A DNA stretch of 64,000 nucleotides from Fibrisoma montanum (lineage in GTDB: Bacteria > Bacteroidota > Bacteroidia > Cytophagales > Spirosomataceae), in contig NZ_QXED01000008.1 of assembly GCF_003583365.1 (NCBI RefSeq), positions 186,001 to 250,000 on the forward strand, in the 5' to 3' direction. The notes beneath the pieces were generated by a model. The model saw nothing but the letters and a program-made list of their open reading frames with translations, ran no database searches and was not told where the DNA came from. The translations under genes were made by a program, and so were the position numbers. Below, in pieces: positions 9,177 through 17,331 of the stretch (the first letter of the stretch is position 1; every line of letters begins with the position of its first letter).

Positions 9177-9623
9177 TCAATAGGTAACGTTAGGAAACGA
9201 TACTATTTCCCACCAATAGTACCGCAAGGCCTCCAGCAATTGAAGCCAATGATCATACCCTAGCGGCTTAATCAGATATGAATTAGCACCCAACTGGTAA
9301 GCTTTTTGAACCATTGAGAGTTGGGAAGAATTACTCAAAACGATAATCGGCACCCACTGAACATCAGGCGTGGATTTTAACTTTGTCAAAGCTTCTTGGT
9401 TTTCTTCCGGAGTAGCGCTATCCCAAACTAGGAAAACAAGTTTCGGTAAGCTACGGAATGATTCCAGTCGCTTTGCTATATAAACGTAAGCTTGTTCTAC
9501 TGAGTCACATACGACTACTGTCGTGTGGCTAAAACCGCTTTCAAAGAGATTTGCAAGTATTTCTCTGGATTCGGATGCATCGATAAGTAAAACATGTTCT
9601 GAACTTGACGAGGATTGAGCCAT
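9177..9623 (-). CDS. Receiver-like protein with incomplete acidic pocket
   Basis: The 148-residue protein has a receiver fold. A Ser-rich leader (MAQSSSSSEH) precedes the first strand VLLIDAS; the phosphoacceptor position is D68 (LVFLVWDS), the Thr/Ser switch is S97 and the conserved lysine is K119 (YLIKPLG). Only one acidic residue (D15) remains where a receiver normally has two, so metal binding and phosphorylation may be weaker. It is the upstream member of the two-receiver block and the kinase partner is unknown. Confidence 0.75.
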   Translation of the reverse strand: MAQSSSSSEHVLLIDASESREILANLFESGFSHTTVVVCDSVEQAYVYIAKRLESFRSLPKLVFLVWDSATPEENQEALTKLKSTPDVQWVPIIVLSNSSQLSMVQKAYQLGANSYLIKPLGYDHWLQLLEALRYYWWEIVSFPNVTY

Positions 9624-9774
9624 GGCGAGATTAGCTTATATACTGGTTAACAGTAAACGTCTTAATTAGCGTTTGTACTTTTTTTACGCTACTTATTGAT
9701 TGCAAAGAAATAAAATACTTTCAGTCACACTTGACGTATATAGCTGACAATTAGCTAGTAAACTACCTTGCATA

Positions 9775-9879
9775 AAAAAAGCCCTGACCTCAACCGGGCG
9801 GGGCTTTTAAAACTTCATCCACACTAACAGGCTGATAGCAGCGCATTAGCGACACGGCAAGTTCACAATTTTTACAGGA
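9775..9879. repeat. 106-bp direct repeat, right copy
   Basis: This is the second copy of the segment at 8261-8366. It differs mainly by one missing base in the hairpin loop and by a few bases near the right end. Its A-run and hairpin lie directly downstream of the minus-strand gene ending at 9882 and could terminate it. Confidence 0.75.
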
Positions 9880-9881
9880 TA

Positions 9882-10124
9882 TTAAAAAAGCCCCTTCCGC
9901 ACGTACACCTGGCAGAGCATAGCCTGGCGGCCCGGCTCGACGGGATGAGCCACTAGTTTAAGCCGGGGCAGGCTGACGACGTGGTAATCAGCCCCGGCCA
10001 GCGTGAGTGCATCGCCGGGCTGGTAGACGGGCAGGTCGGCCACCAGCGCGTCAGCCGCGACCGCCGAGGTGTCGTCGGCACCGGGAGGGTGCTGGTGTAG
10101 CAGGAAACGAACCACATAGTCCAT
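9882..10124 (-). CDS. Hypothetical 80-residue protein
   Basis: The frame MDYVVRFLLHQHPPGADD...MLCQVYVRKGLF is high in GC compared with its surroundings and has a beta-rich pattern (a VYQPGDALTLAGADYHVVSLPRL core). No family is recognised. Its stop codon lies in the terminator-like end of the right direct-repeat copy. It is divergent from the Mrr-like gene at 10226, with about 100 AT-rich bases between them that probably hold both promoters. Confidence 0.5.
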   Translation of the reverse strand: MDYVVRFLLHQHPPGADDTSAVAADALVADLPVYQPGDALTLAGADYHVVSLPRLKLVAHPVEPGRQAMLCQVYVRKGLF

Positions 10125-10225
10125 ACGCCTAAGATAAGCATTGCCGTCCGGAAAATAAACAAATAAATAGTATGGTAAATAATATGTACAAATTGTAGCG
10201 CAACAACAAACATTAACAGCTTGCT

Positions 10226-11272
10226 ATGGCCGCAAAGCTTACAAGAACGTATAACCCATTACCGTTTTCTGATTTAGACCCAGCTCGTTTCGATGACTTG
10301 TGTTTAAATCTCGTCGTTCGTATTCAAGACTGGAAGCAGCTCAATCATTTTGGCCGAAAAGGAGCGGATGGTGGCGTTGATATTCACGCCGTTCAGCAGC
10401 TGGATAAAGAAGAGGTAATTTGGTTTATTCAGTGTAAGCGATACAGCAGCATTTCGAAAGCTGACTTTACGGCAATCATTGACGAGGTGGCAAAGAATTC
10501 TCCCCTTCCTCACAAGCTGCTAATCATTATTGCCTGCGAGTCAACCAGGGCTCATTATGACCATTGCCAGAAGTACGATTCCCAAAAAGGAGTAAAGGAA
10601 GTAGAGATTTGGACTAGAAGCACACTAGAAGCAAGATTGTATAAAGACCATAAAGATTTACTTTTCGTCTATTTTGGCATGAAACTAGAGCAATCGACAA
10701 GAGATAATGCAGCGAAAATAAGAGCCGGTCTTGCGATGGAGAGGAGATTTTTGAAGGATTTTATCAATCAAGAGGGAGCTGCAAACCCTAAGTACTATAC
10801 TATCTGGGCTTATGAACCCTTTCGTAAGTTTATGTTTTCCAAAGTTTTTGTCCGCTCCGTTGATGATACAACTTACCCAGAGATTGATAAAGAAAACTCG
10901 GCTTGGTTTATGACCTTTTTATTCAACACATACCACAATGGTGTTGAATTTTGGATCGACGGAGGAATAGGTACCACTATACTAATGGACGATGAGGGTA
11001 ACTGGGAGGTTTTACAAAATTACCGCGACAGCCGCAAAGACAGCGGAAAATATAAAGTTTTCCAAGCGATGCGAATTGGCCGTATACCCTATTATAATAT
11101 TATAGACTACAAAGTGGACGGAGACGAACATAACCCATATCCTCATCTCTTTTGTCGATATGCATTTAATGGTTCACCCTACGAAAAAATTTACTTCAGG
11201 CATTTAGGCATAGCAAAAGAGAAGAGATTCCCTCACGAATTTGACGAGAAAAAGCAAACAAAGCTTCCTTAG
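10226..11272 (+). CDS. Mrr-like restriction endonuclease with unknown C-terminal domain
   Basis: The N-terminal 130 residues form a PD-(D/E)xK nuclease of the Mrr type. FDDLCLNLV is the first helix, GADGGVDIHA supplies the catalytic D52, and WFIQCKRY supplies Q69 and K71. The C-terminal 200 residues (from about RRFLKDFINQEG to the end) contain many aromatic residues and no motif I recognise; they may sense a trigger or bind a partner. Mrr-type enzymes often act in type IV restriction or as effectors of abortive-infection systems. No methyltransferase is adjacent, which argues against a classical restriction-modification pair. The cargo context supports a defence role, as an inference. Confidence 0.75.
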   Translation: MAAKLTRTYNPLPFSDLDPARFDDLCLNLVVRIQDWKQLNHFGRKGADGGVDIHAVQQLDKEEVIWFIQCKRYSSISKADFTAIIDEVAKNSPLPHKLLIIIACESTRAHYDHCQKYDSQKGVKEVEIWTRSTLEARLYKDHKDLLFVYFGMKLEQSTRDNAAKIRAGLAMERRFLKDFINQEGAANPKYYTIWAYEPFRKFMFSKVFVRSVDDTTYPEIDKENSAWFMTFLFNTYHNGVEFWIDGGIGTTILMDDEGNWEVLQNYRDSRKDSGKYKVFQAMRIGRIPYYNIIDYKVDGDEHNPYPHLFCRYAFNGSPYEKIYFRHLGIAKEKRFPHEFDEKKQTKLP

Positions 11273-11628
11273 CAATAGGGGGTTTTGTATGCCTTCCAGC
11301 CGCCGGCGATCGATATCGGTTTGACCAATTCGGGTCTTGATAAAATTCTGCTGCCCAATATGGTGCGAATGCCGGGTGACAGCGTTTCAATCACGTCGTG
11401 GTCTTCAGTTGAAGGCTGCCGGGATCTACCGGGAGGGACTGTCGTTACCGGTCCCGAAGAATTCCCCGTTATCGATGTTGCTTTGCCCCGAGCCGCTGTC
11501 TCTGTTGACTACCTTCGTTTCTGTTGATGGCTACGGCCTCGTTGCCAAATTTTTCATTGGCGGCCGCGAGTTCCAGAATGCCCTCGAGAATGCCGGTTCA
11601 GTCGACAAGCTCCTCAAATAAGGACCGT
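11273..11628. other. Non-coding stretch, possibly a decayed gene
   Basis: Two overlapping plus-strand frames are open here (11285-11527 and 11337-11621). The second ends with a protein-like tail (FFIGGREFQNALENAGSVDKLLK), but its upstream part is Cys/Pro-rich and shifts quality between frames. That pattern fits a frameshifted gene remnant. No family is recognised, so I do not call a gene. Confidence 0.35.
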
Positions 11629-12018
11629 TTATTTCTGGCGATATTCAATGTAGAGTTCACCACCTAGCGCGGCAAATAAGTCCCCCAGCGTTTTCAACCC
11701 TAGTTTACGGCTCCCCTGCTCAATGTTACCAATGACAGGTGCCGGGTAGCCAATAGCCTGGCCTAGCTCCGCCTGGGTCATACCCCGCCACTTACGAAGA
11801 GCTGCAATCAGTGCTGGCATCGCATCGGGCGTATTCGACAGTCGTAACCCTTCACCGGGCAGGACAACACCCGGTACGCTAACTTCTTCCTCCTCAACGA
11901 CCGGCGGCTCCAACTCGTTGTCTACCGCTTCCCCAGTGCCACCCGATTGCATACGTTCGCCTAGTGTACCCTCGGCAGGATCAGCCGCTTGCAGCTTCTT
12001 ATTCTGTTCTGTTAGCAT
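11629..12018 (-). CDS. XRE-family regulator, putative antitoxin
   Basis: The 129-residue protein has a disordered, acidic N-terminal half (about residues 1-65, PPVVEEEEVSVPG) and a C-terminal XRE helix-turn-helix (MTQAELGQAIGYPAPVIGNIEQGSRKLGLKTLGDLFAALGGELYIEY). The HTH resembles HipB-type antitoxins. Its start is 32 nt after the stop of the ADP-ribosyltransferase gene on the same strand, so the two are probably cotranscribed, toxin first. The long acidic N terminus before the HTH is unusual and could neutralise the enzyme. The antitoxin role is inferred from size, order and domain type. Confidence 0.8.
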   Translation of the reverse strand: MLTEQNKKLQAADPAEGTLGERMQSGGTGEAVDNELEPPVVEEEEVSVPGVVLPGEGLRLSNTPDAMPALIAALRKWRGMTQAELGQAIGYPAPVIGNIEQGSRKLGLKTLGDLFAALGGELYIEYRQK

Positions 12019-12050
12019 GTTGTTGACCGGCGTTTCGGCCCCGGCTCCGT

Positions 12051-12485
12051 CTACAGTTCCACTAAATCCGCTTCGACACTACCCAACCTACCCGCAATCG
12101 TCTTCACCCGTACCCGCTTCACCCGAAAGGTCCGGCCCGGCAGAAACAGCGTTTCCATCTCCAATGGGGCATCGCTATAGGGCGCAATGTCCCAGCCGCT
12201 ATACCCTTCAATCGTCAACTTGACGTTCCCGTTAACCCGCTCGGCTACACTCCGTAACCGGCTGGTACTGGTAAAGGCGCTGTACAGCACTTTCCCGCTT
12301 TTGAGCGTCGTTACCATCCCCTCCAGGTCATCCACCCAGAACGTTCGGTAACTCGTCCCCGGCAGGGCTGGCAGAGCGCTGACGGCTTCGATGAGGGCAG
12401 CAGCCTGCTCGGTAACGTCCCCGGCTGACAAAGCCCGGTTAATGGCCCGGTAGCTATGCCGGGTGTACTCGGTTATTACTTGCAT
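12051..12485 (-). CDS. R-S-EXE mono-ADP-ribosyltransferase, putative toxin
   Basis: The 144-residue protein carries the three signature elements of arginine-type ADP-ribosyltransferases. They are the NAD-binding arginine R47 in SYRTFW, the STS motif at residues 73-75 (SAFTSTS), and the catalytic EXE at E109-M-E111 (PLEMETLFLPGRTFRV). The last block is close to the usual E-x-E-x-LFxPGTxF pattern. It is a minimal catalytic domain with no signal peptide, so it would act inside its own cell. I start at the ATG at 12485 because a GGAGA Shine-Dalgarno (12492-12496) sits 6 nt upstream; a GTG at 12506 is also in frame. The XRE gene follows directly. Family assignment is from motifs; toxicity is inferred. 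Confidence 0.75.
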   Translation of the reverse strand: MQVITEYTRHSYRAINRALSAGDVTEQAAALIEAVSALPALPGTSYRTFWVDDLEGMVTTLKSGKVLYSAFTSTSRLRSVAERVNGNVKLTIEGYSGWDIAPYSDAPLEMETLFLPGRTFRVKRVRVKTIAGRLGSVEADLVEL

Positions 12486-12646
12486 GATCGGTCTCCGATG
12501 GTTCACCTCGGGAGCGGGCTTTCAACTACCCAAAGATAGTAATATATTTCTGTATTACATACTCATTTATACTATTCTTATCGACAATCGGCAGATGGTA
12601 AGTAGATACTGCCAACGAAGGTGCTAAACTGTGCTTGGCAGGATGT

Positions 12647-12701
12647 GAAAAACCCTGCTAGCTGCCAAACCCTATATAGGGCCTTTGGCAGTTCGCAGGG
12701 T
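12647..12701 (-). terminator. Strong terminator for the gene at 12723-12983
   Basis: A long interrupted stem pairs ACCCTGC with GCAGGGT and, inside that, CTGCCAAA with TTTGGCAG, with CCCTATATAGGG at the apex. On the minus strand it is followed by TTTTT. It isolates the upstream minus-strand genes from the ADP-ribosyltransferase pair. Confidence 0.75.
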
Positions 12702-12722
12702 CATTTTCCGGTAATGGTCGTA

Positions 12723-12983
12723 CTACCGGGGTACCGATGTAGCCACCGATACACAAAGCTGATTGGCCAGCCGGGTCAGTAGCTCACCGGCTTGTCTGGC
12801 CTCATCCTGACAGTCCTGGTAGGCCTCCTGCTCGGTCCGATTCTTGTCCATCAGTTGCAGCTCCGTCTTCTGGTAGTCAGACAGGGCATAGATCAGTGTT
12901 TCATACTCGGAGAGCTTACCCGTTTGCGGAACAGTGCAGACTTCCAGGGTAACAGTTATCGGCAATTTAAGATCGGTCATCAT
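12723..12983 (-). CDS. Hypothetical small acidic protein
   Basis: The 86-residue protein starts with two Met (MMTDLKLPITVTLEV). It has one beta segment and then a long charged helix with many Glu/Gln/Arg (YQKTELQLMDKNRTEQEAYQ), ending in a short hydrophobic stretch. No family is recognised. A strong terminator follows. Small coiled-coil proteins like this are common on plasmids and integrative elements. Confidence 0.5.
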   Translation of the reverse strand: MMTDLKLPITVTLEVCTVPQTGKLSEYETLIYALSDYQKTELQLMDKNRTEQEAYQDCQDEARQAGELLTRLANQLCVSVATSVPR

Positions 12984-13078
12984 GTACGTAGTAGGTAAAA
13001 TCGGTGTGTAAGTTATGTTTTACATGGCCCCTACCTCATGCGTCAGGTAGGGGCCATTGCCAGGATTGTTACCTACTC

Positions 13079-13435
13079 TTAATCATGTAAATACTTTTGG
13101 TCGTCCCGTTCCCATACCTGCCCCAGTTGGACCAGCATGTTTACTAATCGTGTCGTCCGCCAGTGCATATCGCGTAAGTAATCATGGGAGATTTCACCAT
13201 AGGTAGGCTGATACATCAACCAATCATGGAATAGGTCGTTTAAGACTTCAACGCCTTTAGCCGCCCCGTCATGGGCGCTAAAGTACTCGTACACGATTTT
13301 TGTCACTTCCTGCTGAGGGGATAACTTCGGACTTACAATGGGAGCTTGCTGGCTCGTTTCCTGAGCCGCATTGTCTTCTTGCTCAACGGCGGTTGCGCCG
13401 GAGTTGGTAGATGCGTACTTTTGATCGGTAACCAT
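13079..13435 (-). CDS. Hypothetical protein, 118 residues
   Basis: I start the gene at the ATG at 13435 (MVTDQKYASTNSG). The frame extends to 13564, but the extra residues look random. The N-terminal 45 residues are Ala/Glu/Gln-rich and probably disordered. The C-terminal part (KIVYEYFSAHDGAAKGVEVLNDLFHDWLMYQ...) is helical with many aromatic residues. No family is recognised and no partner gene overlaps it. Confidence 0.5.
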   Translation of the reverse strand: MVTDQKYASTNSGATAVEQEDNAAQETSQQAPIVSPKLSPQQEVTKIVYEYFSAHDGAAKGVEVLNDLFHDWLMYQPTYGEISHDYLRDMHWRTTRLVNMLVQLGQVWERDDQKYLHD

Positions 13436-14463
13436 GAGACAGATTTGTTTAAGGTGAAACAACTGGATTTTGGTTTTACAATCTGCCCCTACTGCATCGC
13501 CTGGCAGCAGCAGTACGGGGCTTTTTGTTGATACAATATTACAGCGCCTACCGGTCTTAAGCAAGAGAAATTTTCTAGTAAGTATCTATCAATCAGTTAG
13601 TTATAATTGCTAAATGGCAACTCGTTTAATGAGAATCAGCCTGATACAGTTGAAAACTTTTCTAGTTCATTAAATCCGAATTGCACTATAGCATCAGCAT
13701 ATATTTGTATATAGACTGCATATCAAGTCGTTACGACGTATGATAAATTTTGGAGGCAGATTGCTATTTGGCAACTACATTCTAATCTGTCTTCTGCATA
13801 TCGCCGAGTCTTAAACTATCCGTGCGGTAAGACAAATAAGATCGTCTCGGCTCGTCTCGCACCTCGGCTCGGTAGCCAGTGCTTTGCTATGGTGCAGGCC
13901 GGTAGCAATACCCGTCTCGAAAACACATACCGTCTACCAGGACAAACCACAAACGGTTTGATGGGTACCCTATGCCATCACCCGGCGAGAGTGGCGGGGG
14001 AGCGCTAAAAACCGCCCGGCCTCGGCTCGTAGCGGGTAGGGAGTATTTTAAAGCAACCCTAACGTAACCGGCTGGTAACATGGATTACCCCCAAAGAAAA
14101 GCTTCGGGAGTTCCAACGCTGGTAAACTGGCCTGCTACCGGGGGATGGTAAAAAAAAGCCTCTTTCATGGCTGCTATAGCTAGCTACATACCTGTATTTT
14201 AGAAAGGGCCGATTATGTAATATCATAATTCATGCCAATCCAATTTAGTTATACAGGCGTATTAATCAGTTAGATAGCTAAAAAAGCATTAGACAAAATT
14301 CCGTTCAATGTTGGATAAATGTCTACAAATAGTATGCGCCATGTTGCTGTTTGCTGTTAGATACATTTGTTTAGAAGCGTGTTAACAGTGAGAGAGCTGG
14401 ATGGGTTGGTAAACACGGGAATAAGGCGTAGTTTTCAAGGGTGGAACTGTCAACCACCGCGCC
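13436..14463. other. 1-kb gap without a convincing gene
   Basis: No supported gene is found. The middle (about 13840-14060) has repeated CTCGGCTCG-type words and is much richer in GC than its flanks; a short minus-strand frame there has no plausible composition. The left and right parts are AT-rich. A structured RNA, an origin or a decayed gene is possible, but nothing specific supports any of these. Confidence 0.45.
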
Positions 14464-14721
14464 ATGAACGAAGAAGAGCAGCCGTTACCTGTTGACCACG
14501 TTCGCTTTAGCACCTCTCTGGATGAGGTAGCCAAGACGTATGGAAAACCCGTTCAGGAGGTAGCTCATATGGTCAGCTTGCATTTAGCCGATCCATTAGA
14601 GTCAATCGAACTGGAGGATGGGGGCACGATGAACACCTTGGCGTTAGACTTCACTGAAGAAAACCTGCGCATCCTTGAAGACCTGGGGCTGATCACCGTC
14701 CATTGGGGTGACGGCTACTAA
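14464..14721 (+). CDS. Hypothetical acidic 85-residue protein
   Basis: The frame starts MNEEEQPLPVDHVRFST and is strongly acidic. It contains a segment that could be a small helix-turn-helix-like fold (LDEVAKTYGKPVQEVAHMV). It ends with LGLITVHWGDGY. No family is recognised. It faces the minus-strand block at 14772-17234 and ends just before that block's terminator. A small acidic protein of this kind could be a DNA mimic or inhibitor, but nothing confirms it. Confidence 0.5.
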   Translation: MNEEEQPLPVDHVRFSTSLDEVAKTYGKPVQEVAHMVSLHLADPLESIELEDGGTMNTLALDFTEENLRILEDLGLITVHWGDGY

Positions 14722-14724
14722 ACG

Positions 14725-14749
14725 AAAAAGCCCCTCCGTGTGAAGGGGC
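14725..14749 (-). terminator. Terminator of the 17234-14772 gene block
   Basis: A GCCCCT/AGGGGC stem is followed on the minus strand by TTTTT. It lies just past the stop of the gene at 14772 and would end the three-gene minus-strand unit. Confidence 0.7.
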
Positions 14750-14771
14750 CTGGGGATAGAAGCGAATACAA

Positions 14772-16481
14772 TTAGTTGTCTAGTGCGTTTAATTCCATGA
14801 TCATCATACCGATCGATTGTTGAGCCGCTGTCTGGCCGGGCTCGGTGAACTGGCTGCGTTCCCGTTGCAGCAGGGCGTTCTTGGCGGCCGCCGTCGGCTG
14901 GCTGGGAAAGACGATATCGAACTCGTAGTACTGCCGGCCCGTCTGTTCGTCTTTGTCGACGTAGGTGTAGGCGCCCTTGCCGGTGGGCGTGTCCACGTTG
15001 CCGAAAGCGGCATACCCGCCCGTGCTGTCTCCACCCAGGTTCAGGGGGCTGTCGAAGAGCTTGCCGGATCGGGCACGCTTGGCCTGTTCGGAACTGATGC
15101 GGACACGGACCGCAGGCAGAAACGTTTTGGTCTTGCTTACCTGATCCTGCAGGGCCCGGGCATCGGAGAGGGTTGCATTGTTGAAGTCCGCGTAGATGGG
15201 GCCTCCGCCCACAATCTCGTAGTCCAGCCCCGTCAGGTCGGTGGCCCGAAAATCGAGCCCTCCCTGGCCGTTGGGCACGGCTACGTACGCTTTACCCAGT
15301 TGATTGGTCTTGTAAGCGTAGGTACCATCACGCAGTTTGCGAGCCTGCAGGCCGGGTACGAACGAGGTCCATACCTGCTGGCCATCGAAGCCGACGAGCG
15401 AGCCGGTCTTGACGGCTTTCTTGCCATCCGCGGTAGTTTTCGTTTCGGGGGTCAGGTTGGCGTCGAAGAAGCTGGCCGGAATAGCCCCCGGCAAATCCGT
15501 TCCCGGAGCCCGGGTGATGATGTTGTTAGCCGACTCCAGCACCCCGTACGAGGAGATAGCACCACCCAGCGCCTGCTTGGCGGTTTTGGCATTCATGGCC
15601 CGAATCCGGTTGGCTTCGCGGGCGTTGGCTTCGTCGGCCCGGTTCGAACGAACCGTTTCCTGAAACTGCAATTTATCCAGGGCCAGATCTTCTTCTTTAT
15701 ACGGATCGCGCGGGTCGTACTTGTAATACGTCGGCGTCAGCAGATTCGCCGTCCGCATGATGTACTGCGAGGCATCGGTACCCGTCAGCCCTTCCTCGGT
15801 AGCGATCGCCTGGGCGATTTCTTCCGGACGCGCCTGATCGACGGCAAAGCGGCCCAGCACGCCGGCGCGGGGCGAGTAGGTCTTCGAGAAATAATCTTTC
15901 CACTTGCCCGAGACTTTGTAGCCGCCGTTATAGGAAAAATCTTCGGTCAGCCCGTTGTCGAAGTCGGCGTAATTCTGGGCGACGGTACCGGTTTTGGTCG
16001 TGCCGTCCTTTAGCCGCCAGCTCACGTAGCGATCGATCTTACCGTCCTGCTGATCTTTCTGGAACAGCAGCCAGTCGGTGCGCCGTTTCTGGGCGGCTTT
16101 GTACAGCGGAGAGCGCACGGCCGACAGGGCCATCTGCTGCATATCGGTTTGCAGGCCATACTTCTCGTAGCGATCGTAGTCCCCGTCGTAATCCTCCTGC
16201 ACGCGTTTGTTCATCGTCTCGCGCATCGAGTCGAGGTAATCACGGAACCGGTTCTGGTCGGCCTCCAGGAACGGCTGGTCGAGCAGCGCGGCCATCGTCT
16301 GCTGGGCGTACAATCCCCGCTGCTGGGCGAGTTCGGCTTCCTGCTGCTGCTGCTGGGTAATCATCGCCTGAAGGGCCAGCCGCCGGTCGGCGTCGGCCCG
16401 TTTCTGGGCGTAGCTAACGGTAGGTTGCAGCAGCGCTACGGCCGTCTGCATCGGGTTGTACTGGTTCAAGGGATTTTCCAT
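14772..16481 (-). CDS. Phage-like internal virion or structural protein (tentative)
   Basis: The protein (569 residues) is read from the ATG at 16481 (MENPLNQYNPMQTAVALL), which leaves 13 nt after the upstream stop. Residues 20-80 form a Gln/Ala-rich coiled coil (MITQQQQQEAELAQQRGLYAQQ). A long helical segment with regular DYDGDYDRYEKYG-type repeats follows, then a Gly/Thr-rich beta-like C-terminal half. No signal peptide or enzyme motif is seen. The architecture recalls internal or ejection proteins of tailed phages and other large structural proteins of mobile elements. The gene is clearly richer in GC than the rest of the element. The functional call rests on general architecture only. Confidence 0.4.
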   Translation of the reverse strand: MENPLNQYNPMQTAVALLQPTVSYAQKRADADRRLALQAMITQQQQQEAELAQQRGLYAQQTMAALLDQPFLEADQNRFRDYLDSMRETMNKRVQEDYDGDYDRYEKYGLQTDMQQMALSAVRSPLYKAAQKRRTDWLLFQKDQQDGKIDRYVSWRLKDGTTKTGTVAQNYADFDNGLTEDFSYNGGYKVSGKWKDYFSKTYSPRAGVLGRFAVDQARPEEIAQAIATEEGLTGTDASQYIMRTANLLTPTYYKYDPRDPYKEEDLALDKLQFQETVRSNRADEANAREANRIRAMNAKTAKQALGGAISSYGVLESANNIITRAPGTDLPGAIPASFFDANLTPETKTTADGKKAVKTGSLVGFDGQQVWTSFVPGLQARKLRDGTYAYKTNQLGKAYVAVPNGQGGLDFRATDLTGLDYEIVGGGPIYADFNNATLSDARALQDQVSKTKTFLPAVRVRISSEQAKRARSGKLFDSPLNLGGDSTGGYAAFGNVDTPTGKGAYTYVDKDEQTGRQYYEFDIVFPSQPTAAAKNALLQRERSQFTEPGQTAAQQSIGMMIMELNALDN

Positions 16482-16494
16482 GGCATAGGGGGAG

Positions 16495-16977
16495 TTAGAG
16501 AAAGATGCTGGTTTTATTGCGAATGACTTTGGCCTGCCGCAGGGCAATCGCCCACGGTGGACATTGGGGCAGCCGCAGGCGAGGTAAGCGGGCTAGTAGC
16601 TGGCGAGCTTCCAGATAGGCCAGGGTTTGATCGGGGGCCGGTATCAGCAGCAGCCGGAGCGGTTGGTGGGGGGTTATATCCTGGCAGTTCTGCCGAACCA
16701 CGATCAGGTAGGGCTGACCATTGAGGGTGTCAAAATGATGATGGGTGTTGCGTAGGCCGGGGGTTCGGACCAGGTTCGCATAAAACACAATCTTGCCTTT
16801 TTCCGAGCGGCCCCGAATACCCCACAGTTTGTGTTTGTGATAGCCCTGGCCAACCCGTCGAACGATCTCCAGGTAAGGGGGCATTGACAAGTGCTTTCCT
16901 CGACGATTCACTACAAAGTGCAGATCCAGTACGGGGCTCCACTGGTACTCTGCGTGCAGCGCTGATGGCTTAGGCAT
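16495..16977 (-). CDS. Hypothetical basic protein
   Basis: The 160-residue protein (MPKPSALHAEYQWSPVLDL) is very basic. It has a middle block GYHKHKLWGIRGRSEKGKIVFYANLV and several His residues (NTHHHFDTL), which could bind nucleic acid or metal. The C terminus is rich in Leu/Arg/Pro. No family is recognised. It lies between the small gene at 16980 (2 nt gap) and the structural-like gene at 16481 (13 nt gap), so the three form one operon. Confidence 0.5.
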   Translation of the reverse strand: MPKPSALHAEYQWSPVLDLHFVVNRRGKHLSMPPYLEIVRRVGQGYHKHKLWGIRGRSEKGKIVFYANLVRTPGLRNTHHHFDTLNGQPYLIVVRQNCQDITPHQPLRLLLIPAPDQTLAYLEARQLLARLPRLRLPQCPPWAIALRQAKVIRNKTSIFL

Positions 16978-16979
16978 GG

Positions 16980-17234
16980 CTAGTTGGGATTGTTGGTGTA
17001 AAAGCGGGCAACGGGGCTTTGGGCCAGACTGCCCCAGCCGTCGATCATGGCCTGTTGAAAAACGTCGGATCCCAGCATGTCCCAGACGGAAGCAAACCCC
17101 AGGGCCGAAGCGAGCGAGACGAGGCTAAACGTTCGGGCGCCGGTTCGTTTATCAAGTTTAAAATCGACGATGACGGTTGTACCGAGGAAATCTCGGTAGT
17201 GCAGGTAGTGTTCGTCTTCGAAGGTGATGGTCAT
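16980..17234 (-). CDS. Hypothetical 84-residue protein
   Basis: The first gene of the three-gene minus-strand block starts MTITFEDEHYLHYRDFLG. It has a beta-strand-rich N-terminal half (TVIVDFKLDKRTGARTFSLVSLASALGF) and a short helical C terminus ending ARFYTNNPN. No domain is recognised. Downstream genes follow within 2 and 13 nt. Its upstream side abuts the repeat-rich stretch at 17259-17330, which may hold the promoter. Confidence 0.5.
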   Translation of the reverse strand: MTITFEDEHYLHYRDFLGTTVIVDFKLDKRTGARTFSLVSLASALGFASVWDMLGSDVFQQAMIDGWGSLAQSPVARFYTNNPN

Positions 17235-17258
17235 TACGTTATGGGGGTCTTTAATGTT

Positions 17259-17330
17259 GACAAAACGGACTCAACGTGCAATGCGTACCGACAAAACCGA
17301 CAAAGCTATTTTCGTCAGTTTTGTCGGTAC
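17259..17330. repeat. Iteron-like repeats and 13-bp inverted repeat
   Basis: GACAAAACNGAC occurs at 17259-17270 and 17290-17301 on the plus strand and at 17314-17325 on the minus strand. The flanks make a perfect 13-bp inverted repeat (GTACCGACAAAAC, 17285-17297 with 17318-17330). Part of it is two tandem ACCGACAAA 9-mers. It lies immediately after the primase stop codon and has no T-run, so it is more likely an origin or binding site than a terminator. Confidence 0.5.
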
Positions 17331-17331
17331 G

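Noticed and set aside
14817-16013. 398-codon plus-strand frame opposite the structural-like gene
   Set aside because: It has Gly/Val-rich shadow composition and no start signal; the minus-strand frame has better protein character and a terminator.
17285-17330. The 13-bp inverted repeat as a primase terminator
   Set aside because: It lacks a T-run on either strand, and its half-sites recur elsewhere as direct repeats.
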